A stretch of 36,004 nt of DNA from Chromatiales bacterium (GTDB lineage: Bacteria; Pseudomonadota; Gammaproteobacteria; Steroidobacterales; Woeseiaceae), in contig SHLT01000018.1 of the NCBI GenBank assembly GCA_004282875.1, forward strand, positions 1 through 36,004. Reading direction: 5' to 3'. Made by a program: the position numbers and the translations under genes. Positions 30,620 to 36,004 of this stretch are shown piece after piece (positions within the stretch are counted from its first letter, which is position 1; the number at the start of each line of letters is the position of its first letter). Below the pieces are notes generated by a model that saw only the letters and a program-made list of their open reading frames with translations, was not told where the DNA came from and ran no database searches.

Positions 30620-32215
30620 TTATCCGAAATAGCCGTGCAGATACCAGGACGAGCCGCGGCTTCGGTTCCGGAATACCCACAAGCGCCTGCCGTTATTCCC
30701 GGTCGCCGTGTAGTAATCCCGGGAAATACCGTCTTCATCCCACCAACCGGTCTCCAGGCGCTCAGGCCCGTCGATGAACCGTAAACGGCAACCCTGGTAC
30801 ACGGGATAGCCACTGTCCATCGGTAACACCATGGGCTCAGGCAACATCCACAAGGGCCGCTGCACAGCCTGGTGCGATGCGTCCAGCGTCGTACCGGACC
30901 AGTCTGCCAGGAGGCTCTGCGAGCGCCAGGCATAATCCGGCCGATGCTCGGCCACCATCGACGCCGCCTGCACCGACTGGTCGCCGATCCGTGCGATGAG
31001 GCGCTCAGCCAGCTGCGTAATCGAAAAACGCCGTTCCTGAGCGCAGGATTTTCCCCTGAAACTCAAGCGCCCTGCTTCGGCCTGCAGCGGCTGTGCCATA
31101 CCGCTACGCAAACGTACCGCGATAACGGGTTCCGGCAACAGCAGCTGCTCGAAACGTATACCCAGCAATTCGAACCAGCGCCCTGCAGAACGCTCCGCCC
31201 GCGCACAGCCAAGACGTAATTCGGTCGCGGGACTCTTGAGGTGAAAAAAACTGACACAGATACGTTGTGTGCCGAGTTGCCGTGCGAGCAGGAACTGCTC
31301 GTGCGATAACAATAATTCACGGCAAATATTGAGCAGCAGCTCGCGATCCGTCTGCTCCTCGGTCATCTCGTAATCGGCGCAAAACCGTTCAGGTGCCCGC
31401 CAGGAATTGCGCGGATCAGGCAAATGGCCCAGTGCACGATCGAGTTGCAACAGGTATTCAGCCCCGAAGCGACGCGTGAATCCCTCGCGCGGCAAGCGCA
31501 GGCAATCACCGATCGACATCACGCCCATACCGGTCAATGTTTCACACAAGCTTGCCGGCCAGTCCATGCAGGCAAGCGGCAGTTTACGCAGTGCCGGTGC
31601 CAGGTTCGTTTCGTCCTGTATGCAGGCACGACGACCCGCGCGTGCCAACCAGGTTGCAGCGAGTGGTGTCGGTGCAATCGCCAGCGCGCCTGTAAAGCCC
31701 AGGCCGCGCAGGCCTTTCGAGATTTCTTGTCGCAGCGCTCGTAAGCCACCGAATAAGCGCAAGCTGCCCGCAATCTCGAGCAACAACACGTCCTGGTCGG
31801 CGATCGACACAAACGAGGAAAACCGCTCCAGCCAGGTCGCAAGCCCCTCGAGCGCCTGCTGCTCCCTGGGCAGGCTACGCTCTTCAAGTTGTAATGTCGG
31901 CAACAATGCGAGCGCTGCATTGGCAGCCTGCCCAGGTTGAACACCGGCGGCACGCGCCTCGGCATCGACCAGAAAAATACGGTGAATCCCGTGTTGTTCT
32001 TCAACAATCGCCGTCGGTGCTCCAGCATTCTCACCAGCCACGGACTCCATGGGCAGGCGTGGTAACCACACACAAAACCAGAGCCTTGTGATCGACGCAG
32101 GTGCCAGCGGCGCAACCAGGGGAACCGGATCGGCAAGCGGCAGATCCTGCTGTATCGCAGGGGGAGTCGGGGCAATGTCCCGCGCTATGGCAGGTGGTCC
32201 GCATGCACGCCGCAT
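30620..32215 (-). CDS. imuB: ImuB, catalytically degenerate Y-family polymerase
   Basis: A 531-residue Y-family-like protein that serves as the hub joining ImuA, DnaE2 and the beta clamp. The usual catalytic acids look absent: the opening strand is LWFCVWLPRLPMES and the usual SIDE motif region reads VSIADQDVLLLEIAGS near 137-152. The finger and thumb regions (FGGLRALRQEI, ALGHLPDPRNSW) are present. A putative clamp-binding motif VQRPLWMLPEP lies near residue 450, and the end RGSSWYLHGYFG is the family's usual terminus. About 40 extra Ala/Pro-rich residues precede the first strand, so a later start is possible. ATG at 32215, two bases after the imuA stop. Confidence 0.94.
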   Translation of the reverse strand: MRRACGPPAIARDIAPTPPAIQQDLPLADPVPLVAPLAPASITRLWFCVWLPRLPMESVAGENAGAPTAIVEEQHGIHRIFLVDAEARAAGVQPGQAANAALALLPTLQLEERSLPREQQALEGLATWLERFSSFVSIADQDVLLLEIAGSLRLFGGLRALRQEISKGLRGLGFTGALAIAPTPLAATWLARAGRRACIQDETNLAPALRKLPLACMDWPASLCETLTGMGVMSIGDCLRLPREGFTRRFGAEYLLQLDRALGHLPDPRNSWRAPERFCADYEMTEEQTDRELLLNICRELLLSHEQFLLARQLGTQRICVSFFHLKSPATELRLGCARAERSAGRWFELLGIRFEQLLLPEPVIAVRLRSGMAQPLQAEAGRLSFRGKSCAQERRFSITQLAERLIARIGDQSVQAASMVAEHRPDYAWRSQSLLADWSGTTLDASHQAVQRPLWMLPEPMVLPMDSGYPVYQGCRLRFIDGPERLETGWWDEDGISRDYYTATGNNGRRLWVFRNRSRGSSWYLHGYFG

Positions 32216-32217
32216 GA

Positions 32218-32850
32218 CTAAATCAGGTTGTTAACGACAGCCGGGCGGCCACCACGACTTTTGAGGATATGCACGCGCGACCCTTTATCGCCGGGATGCA
32301 GCTCCAGGCGTAACGCCGCCGCAGAAGGCTGCCGGCGTGCGGCCAGCGGACGAAATGCAATCGCCCAGCTGCGCCCTTTCTCGGCCGCGAGCTGCAGACG
32401 ACGACTGGCCTGGTCATCGAGCACTGAAGGCCACAACAACACGGCGGCACAGGTACCCGATGACAGAGCCTGCTCGGCCGACCAGAGAATCTCACTGGCA
32501 TCCCTGGGACGTACGATGAGCATCCGCGACAAATCGATACCGCATTGCTGCAGTGCCGGTGGATAGGGTTGAAAAGGTGGCGCCACCCAGGCGATCCAGC
32601 CGGGTTCGGCAAAGTCCTGTGACGAGGTTTCAGTACTTAAGCGTGCCAGCGCCGGCATCAGCAAGCGTAATTCGCCAATACCGTAGTGTTCCGTCAGAAT
32701 TTCAGTCAGCGATTCGCGCGGCCAACCGCCTCCGGGCAGGTGCCTATCGAGCTCGGGGTAACCACTCGCCAGCCCCGCCTGCTGCCCGGCCTGGTCGCGT
32801 CCGCGCCAGACGCGCGGATTCGCCAGCAGTTTGTCGAGCGACGATGACAA
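32218..32850 (-). CDS. imuA: ImuA, translesion synthesis accessory protein
   Basis: A 210-residue RecA-like protein of the ImuA (SulA-related) family, required with ImuB and DnaE2 for damage-induced mutagenesis. It opens SSSLDKLLANPRVWRGRD and GYPELDRHLPGGGWPRESLTEIL, the RecA-like core start in which the Walker A is missing. AEQALSSGTCAAVLLWPS near 125-142 and the end GGRPAVVNNLI are typical. The start is TTG at 32850, three bases after the lexA stop; no ATG is near. Translation is probably coupled to lexA. Part of the lexA-imuA-imuB-dnaE2 cassette. Confidence 0.92.
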   Translation of the reverse strand: MSSSLDKLLANPRVWRGRDQAGQQAGLASGYPELDRHLPGGGWPRESLTEILTEHYGIGELRLLMPALARLSTETSSQDFAEPGWIAWVAPPFQPYPPALQQCGIDLSRMLIVRPRDASEILWSAEQALSSGTCAAVLLWPSVLDDQASRRLQLAAEKGRSWAIAFRPLAARRQPSAAALRLELHPGDKGSRVHILKSRGGRPAVVNNLI

Positions 32851-32853
32851 TGC

Positions 32854-33471
32854 TCAATGCAACGGCAGGCCGTCACGAATGACGCCGACAACCACGCCTT
32901 CGATGACCAGTGCCTGTTTCCTGAGATCGACTTCGATCGGTTCGAACTCTTCATTCTCGGGCAAGAGCGATACCAGCGACCCGTTCTGGCGATAGCGCTT
33001 CACCGTCACCTCGTCATCGAGGCGCGCCACAATGATCTGCCGGCTGCGAACTTCAGGCGTGCGATGCACGGCGACCAGGTCACCATCGAGGATGCCCGCA
33101 TCTTTCATACTCATACCGCTAACGCGCAACAGATAATGCGGCTTTGGACTGAAAAGCTGCGGATCGATCTTGTAATGCGTCTCGATGTGTTCCTGCGCAA
33201 GAATCGGGCTGCCCGCCGCAACACGGCCAACAAGCGGCAGGCCCATCTGGTCACGCAGGGAGTCTTTGAGCTGAATGCCACGCGATGCGCCCGGCAGCAG
33301 TTCCAGCACGCCCTTGCGTTGCAGGGCCCGCAGGTGTTCCTCGGCCGCGTTCGCCGACTTGAAACCGAGCTCACGAGCGATCTCGGCACGCGTCGGGGGC
33401 ATCCCGGTTTCGCCGATAAACTCTTGAATCATCTCGAGAATTTGCTTTTGTCGGGGGGTCAGTTCGCGCAT
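32854..33471 (-). CDS. lexA: SOS transcriptional repressor LexA
   Basis: A 205-residue repressor that undergoes RecA-stimulated self-cleavage after DNA damage. Winged helix-turn-helix: [44 protein letters not shown] (7-50), close to the E. coli protein. The scissile bond is Ala86-Gly87 in RVAAGSP; the catalytic Ser121 (SGMSMKD) and Lys158 (VTVKRY) are present. ATG at 33471. A perfect CTGT-N8-ACAG box lies 12 bases upstream, so it represses itself and the downstream imuA, imuB and dnaE2, which follow within 2-3 bases of each other. Whether the genome also has a second lexA is unknown. Confidence 0.97.
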   Translation of the reverse strand: MRELTPRQKQILEMIQEFIGETGMPPTRAEIARELGFKSANAAEEHLRALQRKGVLELLPGASRGIQLKDSLRDQMGLPLVGRVAAGSPILAQEHIETHYKIDPQLFSPKPHYLLRVSGMSMKDAGILDGDLVAVHRTPEVRSRQIIVARLDDEVTVKRYRQNGSLVSLLPENEEFEPIEVDLRKQALVIEGVVVGVIRDGLPLH

Positions 33472-33482
33472 TTGAGCAGTTC

Positions 33483-33498
33483 CTGTATGGATTCACAG
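33483..33498 (-). promoter_or_regulatory. LexA (SOS) operator of the lexA-imuA-imuB-dnaE2 operon
   Basis: On the minus strand CTGT-GAATCCAT-ACAG is an exact match to the gammaproteobacterial LexA consensus CTGT-N8-ACAG; it is flanked by TA on the CTGT side. It sits about +2 to +17 relative to the predicted transcription start near 33500. A second, degenerate site (CTGT-ATATAATC-CCAT, 33517-33502) overlaps the -10 box and may add cooperative binding. Confidence 0.9.
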
Positions 33499-33506
33499 TA
33501 TATGGG

Positions 33507-33534
33507 ATTATATACAGTATCAGGCTTAGTGCAA
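33507..33534 (-). promoter_or_regulatory. lexA operon promoter (sigma-70 type)
   Basis: Minus strand: TTGCAC (33534-33529, 4/6), a 16-base spacer and a perfect TATAAT (33512-33507). The LexA boxes overlap the -10 box and the start region, so LexA binding would occlude RNA polymerase. This is the only promoter-like sequence ahead of lexA. Confidence 0.7.
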
Positions 33535-33706
33535 TACCAAACCGCTTTACTTACTCAAAAGGCACTGTGGCCGCCGCTCGAAAAGCATTGCGCAGCAACG
33601 ACGACGCATGCGCCCAAAAGTTGGCGTCATGGTCCCTAAAGCTGTGGTCGCTGCCCCCTAACTGTCGCCATGCGCAGACAAAAGACAATAAAAACAGGAG
33701 TTTTCG
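33535..33706. other. Intergenic stretch with nothing recognised
   Basis: Between the lexA promoter and the putative lipoprotein promoter about 170 bases remain. I see no gene-like frame, no repeat and no clear hairpin with a U-tract. A weak inverted pair CGCC-caaaagtt-GGCG occurs near 33611-33626. It may hold further regulatory sites for the two divergent transcripts. Confidence 0.4.
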
Positions 33707-33735
33707 TTGCAGCCTCGGACAGATTGGGAAATAAT
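33707..33735 (+). promoter_or_regulatory. Possible promoter for the Lpp-like lipoprotein
   Basis: TTGCAG (33707-33712, 4/6), a 17-base spacer and AATAAT (33730-33735, 5/6). Transcription would start near 33742, leaving a short leader of about 30 bases with AAAGGAA before the ATG at 33773. Confidence 0.42.
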
Positions 33736-33772
33736 GCGCCTGCAGTTTTACCCAACAAAGGAACCTTCCAAA

Positions 33773-34072
33773 ATGAAAAAGACCGCACTCAGAGCAAGCG
33801 CACTTGCACTGTTCGTCGCAATGGCCGCTGGTTGCGCTACCACGGGGCTGGATGATGTTAAAGCTACGGCTGATCGTGCCGCTTCTGACGCAGCTGCTGC
33901 CGCATCTGCCGCAGAAGCTGCTCGCGCAGCTGCTGATCGCGCCGCTCAGGCTGCCTCTTCGGCACAGAGCACTGCTGACCAGGCACTTGCTGCCGCCACG
34001 GAATCGCAGGCTTGCTGCGAAGCTAACCGCGAAAGCATGGAACGTATGTTCAAGAAATCGATGTCCAAGTAA
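33773..34072 (+). CDS. Lpp/OprI-like alanine-zipper outer-membrane lipoprotein
   Basis: A 99-residue lipoprotein. ATG at 33773 (AAAGGAA upstream) gives a classic start: KKTALRAS, a hydrophobic stretch and lipobox MAAGC, so Cys21 is lipidated. The mature part (79 residues) is a long alanine-rich heptad coiled coil (about 27-76), then QACCEANRESMERMFKKSMSK, with a Cys-Cys pair at 81-82 and a C-terminal Lys99. The end resembles OprI of Pseudomonas (RMLEKASRK) and Lpp of E. coli, whose terminal Lys is bound to peptidoglycan by an L,D-transpeptidase. It is longer than Lpp (58) and OprI (about 64). It converges on an L,D-transpeptidase gene. Confidence 0.85.
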   Translation: MKKTALRASALALFVAMAAGCATTGLDDVKATADRAASDAAAAASAAEAARAAADRAAQAASSAQSTADQALAAATESQACCEANRESMERMFKKSMSK

Positions 34073-34113
34073 TACCGGACTTTCGATTTAGTAGCTCTAA
34101 GACTACAAAAGCA

Positions 34114-35130
34114 TTATTCGAACGCCGCGCTTGTCGCGGCGTTTTTTATGCCTGAGCCAACGGCTTCGGGAATACCGTCGGCACGCTCCACCAGCGCTTC
34201 TACGAGATCCCAGTCGAGCCGGCCGGCGCGCAACGCCGTAACGGCAATGAACTGCTCCGTCACATGGGTCAGCGGATCTTTGCTGTTCGGATCCAGGTCC
34301 GGAATCTCTACATCCGCATCCAGCTCCTCAATATGTTCGACCGACTCTTCTTTCAGCGGCTGCGGCGATTGGAGAAGCGGGTGTACTTCGGCGACGAGCG
34401 CCTCTCCGTCCCAGCCGATTTTCACGGGCACATTGATAATGCGCACCGGGGTATTCACGCGAATCCGGTCGAACAGGAATTCAATGTCCTCGGGAAACAT
34501 GCGCACACAGCCATGTGAGACGCGCATGCCGACCCCGGCCGGCCGATTCGTGCCGTGGATGAGATATCCCGGAAGACCCAGTCGCAGGGCGCGGGTTCCG
34601 AGCGGGTTCTCCGGGCCGGGCTTGACGACGCGCGGCAGCGGATCGCCATCTGCCGCGTGTTCGTCACGGACGGACTGCGGCGGATACCAGGCCGGGTTCT
34701 TCGCCATCGCGACAATCCTGGTGTTGCCGAGCGGCGTTTCCCAGTCCATACGCCCGATGCTCATCGGGTAGGTATACACGTAAGCCGGTTTGCCCGCCTC
34801 TGCCTCGGGAAAGTAGTACATACGATATTCCGCCAGGTTCAGGACCAGCCCCTTGCGCGGTCCGGGCGGAAGAACATAGCGACTTGGCAGGACAATCTCC
34901 GTGCCCTCGCCCGGCAACCAGACGTTAACCCCGGGGTTGGCCCGCACGAGGTCGTAGTAACCGAGGCCGTGGCGGCGCGCGATATCGACCAGCGTATCTT
35001 CGTAACGCGCCGTGATCGTCGCTACCGATCCGACGACGTCATAGCCCTCGGGCGGCACTTCGAAGACTTCCGCATAAACCGGTGAGATGGCCAGCACCAG
35101 GGCGGCCAGGTGGAGAAATCCTTTGCGCAT
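34114..35130 (-). CDS. L,D-transpeptidase with LysM (ErfK/YbiS family)
   Basis: A 338-residue periplasmic enzyme. A signal peptide (1-20, cut after VYA) is followed by a LysM-like domain (about 45-88: VATITARYEDTLVDIARRHGLGYYDLVRANPGVNVWLPGEGTEIVLP) and a YkuD catalytic domain (about 93-230). The active-site motif is intact: HGTNRP near 193 and SHGCVRM near 205-211, with catalytic Cys and His. A roughly 100-residue C-terminal region, acidic then ending in NAATSAAFE, resembles the tail of the E. coli ErfK group. That group attaches Lpp to peptidoglycan or makes 3-3 crosslinks; the convergent Lpp-like gene suggests the former. The ATG at 35130 overlaps the GST TAA (TAATG), so the two are co-translated. 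Confidence 0.93.
   Translation of the reverse strand: MRKGFLHLAALVLAISPVYAEVFEVPPEGYDVVGSVATITARYEDTLVDIARRHGLGYYDLVRANPGVNVWLPGEGTEIVLPSRYVLPPGPRKGLVLNLAEYRMYYFPEAEAGKPAYVYTYPMSIGRMDWETPLGNTRIVAMAKNPAWYPPQSVRDEHAADGDPLPRVVKPGPENPLGTRALRLGLPGYLIHGTNRPAGVGMRVSHGCVRMFPEDIEFLFDRIRVNTPVRIINVPVKIGWDGEALVAEVHPLLQSPQPLKEESVEHIEELDADVEIPDLDPNSKDPLTHVTEQFIAVTALRAGRLDWDLVEALVERADGIPEAVGSGIKNAATSAAFE
34121..34147 (+). terminator. Intrinsic terminator of the Lpp-like gene
   Basis: AACGCCGCG (34121-34129), loop CTTGT and CGCGGCGTT (34135-34143) form a perfect 9-bp stem followed by a T-run to 34147 on the plus strand. It lies inside the last codons of the convergent L,D-transpeptidase gene (stop at 34114-34116), so the same bases encode protein and a terminator. 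Confidence 0.88.
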
Positions 35131-35786
35131 TACTGGCCTTTTTCGTCCGCGTCGATGACTTCAGTTTCGCACTCGGCTGCCGCAAGCCAGTCCTGCATGG
35201 CCGCGCTTTCGAGCAGGCGGTGAGGATAGAAACCGGCCGACTCCGGCAGGTTGATGCCATAGGTCCTGAGACGCAATACGACGGGTGCGTACATGGCATC
35301 CGCGATCGAGAATGTGCCGAATAGCCAGCCGCCCCGATCGCCATAGTGTTTGTGGCATTCCGCCCAGATATCGATGACCCGGTCAATATCGTCGCCAAGC
35401 TCGTCGGGAATCGGCACCTTGCGGCCCATGGCCCGGCAGTTCATCGGCATGCAGTCGCGCAAATACGGAAAGCCGGAGTGCATTTCGGCGGATATGGCGC
35501 GCGCGTGCGCACGCTCGTCCGGGTCGGCCGGCCACAGCTGTTTGTCTGGCCAGCGTTCCGCGACGGTCTCGGCTATCGCCAGGGAGTCCCAGACCGTCAG
35601 GTCGCCGAGTTGCAGTACCGGTACTTTCCCAGCCTCGGAATAGGCCGCAATTTCCTTGGCGAACGTAGGCGTATCGAGCGCAATACGGTGCTCATCGAAA
35701 TCGATGCCCGCCTCCTTCAAGAGAAGCCAGGGCCGCAACGACCACGACGAATAGTTCTTGTTGCCTATGATGAGTTTCGGTTTCAT
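35130..35786 (-). CDS. Glutathione S-transferase family protein
   Basis: A 218-residue cytoplasmic protein with a thioredoxin-like N-domain (2-80) and helical C-domain. It begins PKLIIGNKNYSSWSLRPWLLLKEAGIDFDEHRI; the Ser residues in YSSWS take the catalytic position of Ser-type GSTs. The GSH-binding GKVPVLQLGDLTVWDSLAIAETV (about 54-76, cis-Pro and D-S) is complete. The ATG at 35786 is preferred over a frame extending 13 codons upstream, since family members begin at this point. It is translationally coupled to the L,D-transpeptidase gene. Substrate unknown. Confidence 0.93.
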   Translation of the reverse strand: MKPKLIIGNKNYSSWSLRPWLLLKEAGIDFDEHRIALDTPTFAKEIAAYSEAGKVPVLQLGDLTVWDSLAIAETVAERWPDKQLWPADPDERAHARAISAEMHSGFPYLRDCMPMNCRAMGRKVPIPDELGDDIDRVIDIWAECHKHYGDRGGWLFGTFSIADAMYAPVVLRLRTYGINLPESAGFYPHRLLESAAMQDWLAAAECETEVIDADEKGQ

Positions 35787-35867
35787 TGGATTCGACCCGC
35801 TTGCCCAAGGCCTATGGTAAACCATCGCGCGTTGACCACCATAGGGACTTGCCGTTAGCCTGTCTGG

Positions 35868-36004
35868 ATGGGCCTCAGAATATCCTTCGAACTATCGGAT
35901 CGCGACCTGCGGTTCTTTCGCAAGGCACTGCGCCAGTCACGTGCTGCCGTCAAAGATGCCGAAGATACCGAAATCATCGACGCGATTCACTCCGTACTGG
36001 ATGA
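35868..36004 (+). CDS. Start of a YkvA/DUF1232-like protein (cut by window end)
   Basis: An ATG at 35868 opens a frame that is uninterrupted for 45 codons to the end of the window. The residues MGLRISFELSDRDLRFFRKA then EDTEIIDAIHSVLD resemble the N-terminal lead of YkvA/DUF1232 family proteins (a short beta start, then a helical LSD.DL..FR segment). The hydrophobic DUF1232 core would lie beyond the window, so the call is tentative. It is divergent from the GST gene with 81 bases between them. Confidence 0.55.
   Translation, partial: MGLRISFELSDRDLRFFRKALRQSRAAVKDAEDTEIIDAIHSVLD

Noticed and set aside
32857..33639. Plus-strand open frame of 260 codons crossing lexA and its promoter
   Set aside because: Antisense to lexA for most of its length, then runs into the intergenic region; no motif or ribosome site.

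Overview
The window reads as chromosomal DNA of a GC-rich (roughly 60% by eye) gammaproteobacterium. The best evidence is gene order. From about 9.3 to 21.3 kb, serS, rarA, (vanZ-like), lolA and ftsK lie on the minus strand, followed by trxB, (FemAB-like acyltransferase), aat and infA on the plus strand, then clpA and clpS on the minus strand. Apart from the two bracketed genes and the absence of lrp and cydDC, this is the classical Escherichia coli block serS-rarA-lolA-ftsK-lrp-trxB-cydDC-aat-infA-clpA-clpS. A type II secretion operon, an OprI-like lipoprotein and CTGT-N8-ACAG SOS boxes agree with that placement. I cannot assign a genus; an environmental or marine lineage is only a guess.

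Layout. 0.15-2.4 kb: usp and a Na+/Pi cotransporter, a minus-strand pair. 2.5-4.4 kb: a DUF4956-like membrane protein converging on a secreted CotH-like protein. 4.5-5.5 kb: a GNAT acetyltransferase and a PrxQ/BCP peroxiredoxin. 5.5-7.6 kb: a minus-strand operon of an exported TPR-like protein, a small membrane protein, a membrane-anchored SixA-type histidine phosphatase and YjbQ. 7.7 kb: tRNA-Ser(UGA). 7.8-9.3 kb: an SDR oxidoreductase and a Bax-inhibitor-1 family membrane protein, ending in a bidirectional terminator. 9.3-21.3 kb: the conserved housekeeping block. 21.5-27.5 kb: gspC-gspD-gspE-gspF and a small acidic protein. 27.5-33.5 kb: the mutagenesis operon lexA-imuA-imuB-dnaE2 behind a LexA-box promoter. 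33.7-35.8 kb: an Lpp/OprI-like lipoprotein converging on an L,D-transpeptidase and GST pair. 35.87 kb to the end: the start of a probable YkvA/DUF1232 gene.

How the genes work together. SerRS and the nearby tRNA-Ser serve translation; RarA, FtsK, LexA, ImuA, ImuB and DnaE2 serve replication-fork maintenance, chromosome segregation and SOS mutagenesis; ClpA, ClpS and Aat form the N-end-rule degradation route. LolA, the Lpp-like protein and the L,D-transpeptidase are linked through lipoprotein sorting and outer-membrane tethering. GspC-F form part of the secretin, inner-membrane platform and ATPase of a type II secretion system whose pseudopilins are not here.

I see no insertion sequence, prophage, CRISPR array or integron. 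Coding density is very high, with many stop/start overlaps (TGATG, TAATG, ATGA) and two convergent gene pairs whose stop codons share one CTAG. The least explained parts are the CotH-like/DUF4956 pair, a GspE without its zinc-binding cysteines, the small acidic protein behind gspF, and the long alanine-rich Lpp-like lipoprotein facing an L,D-transpeptidase.
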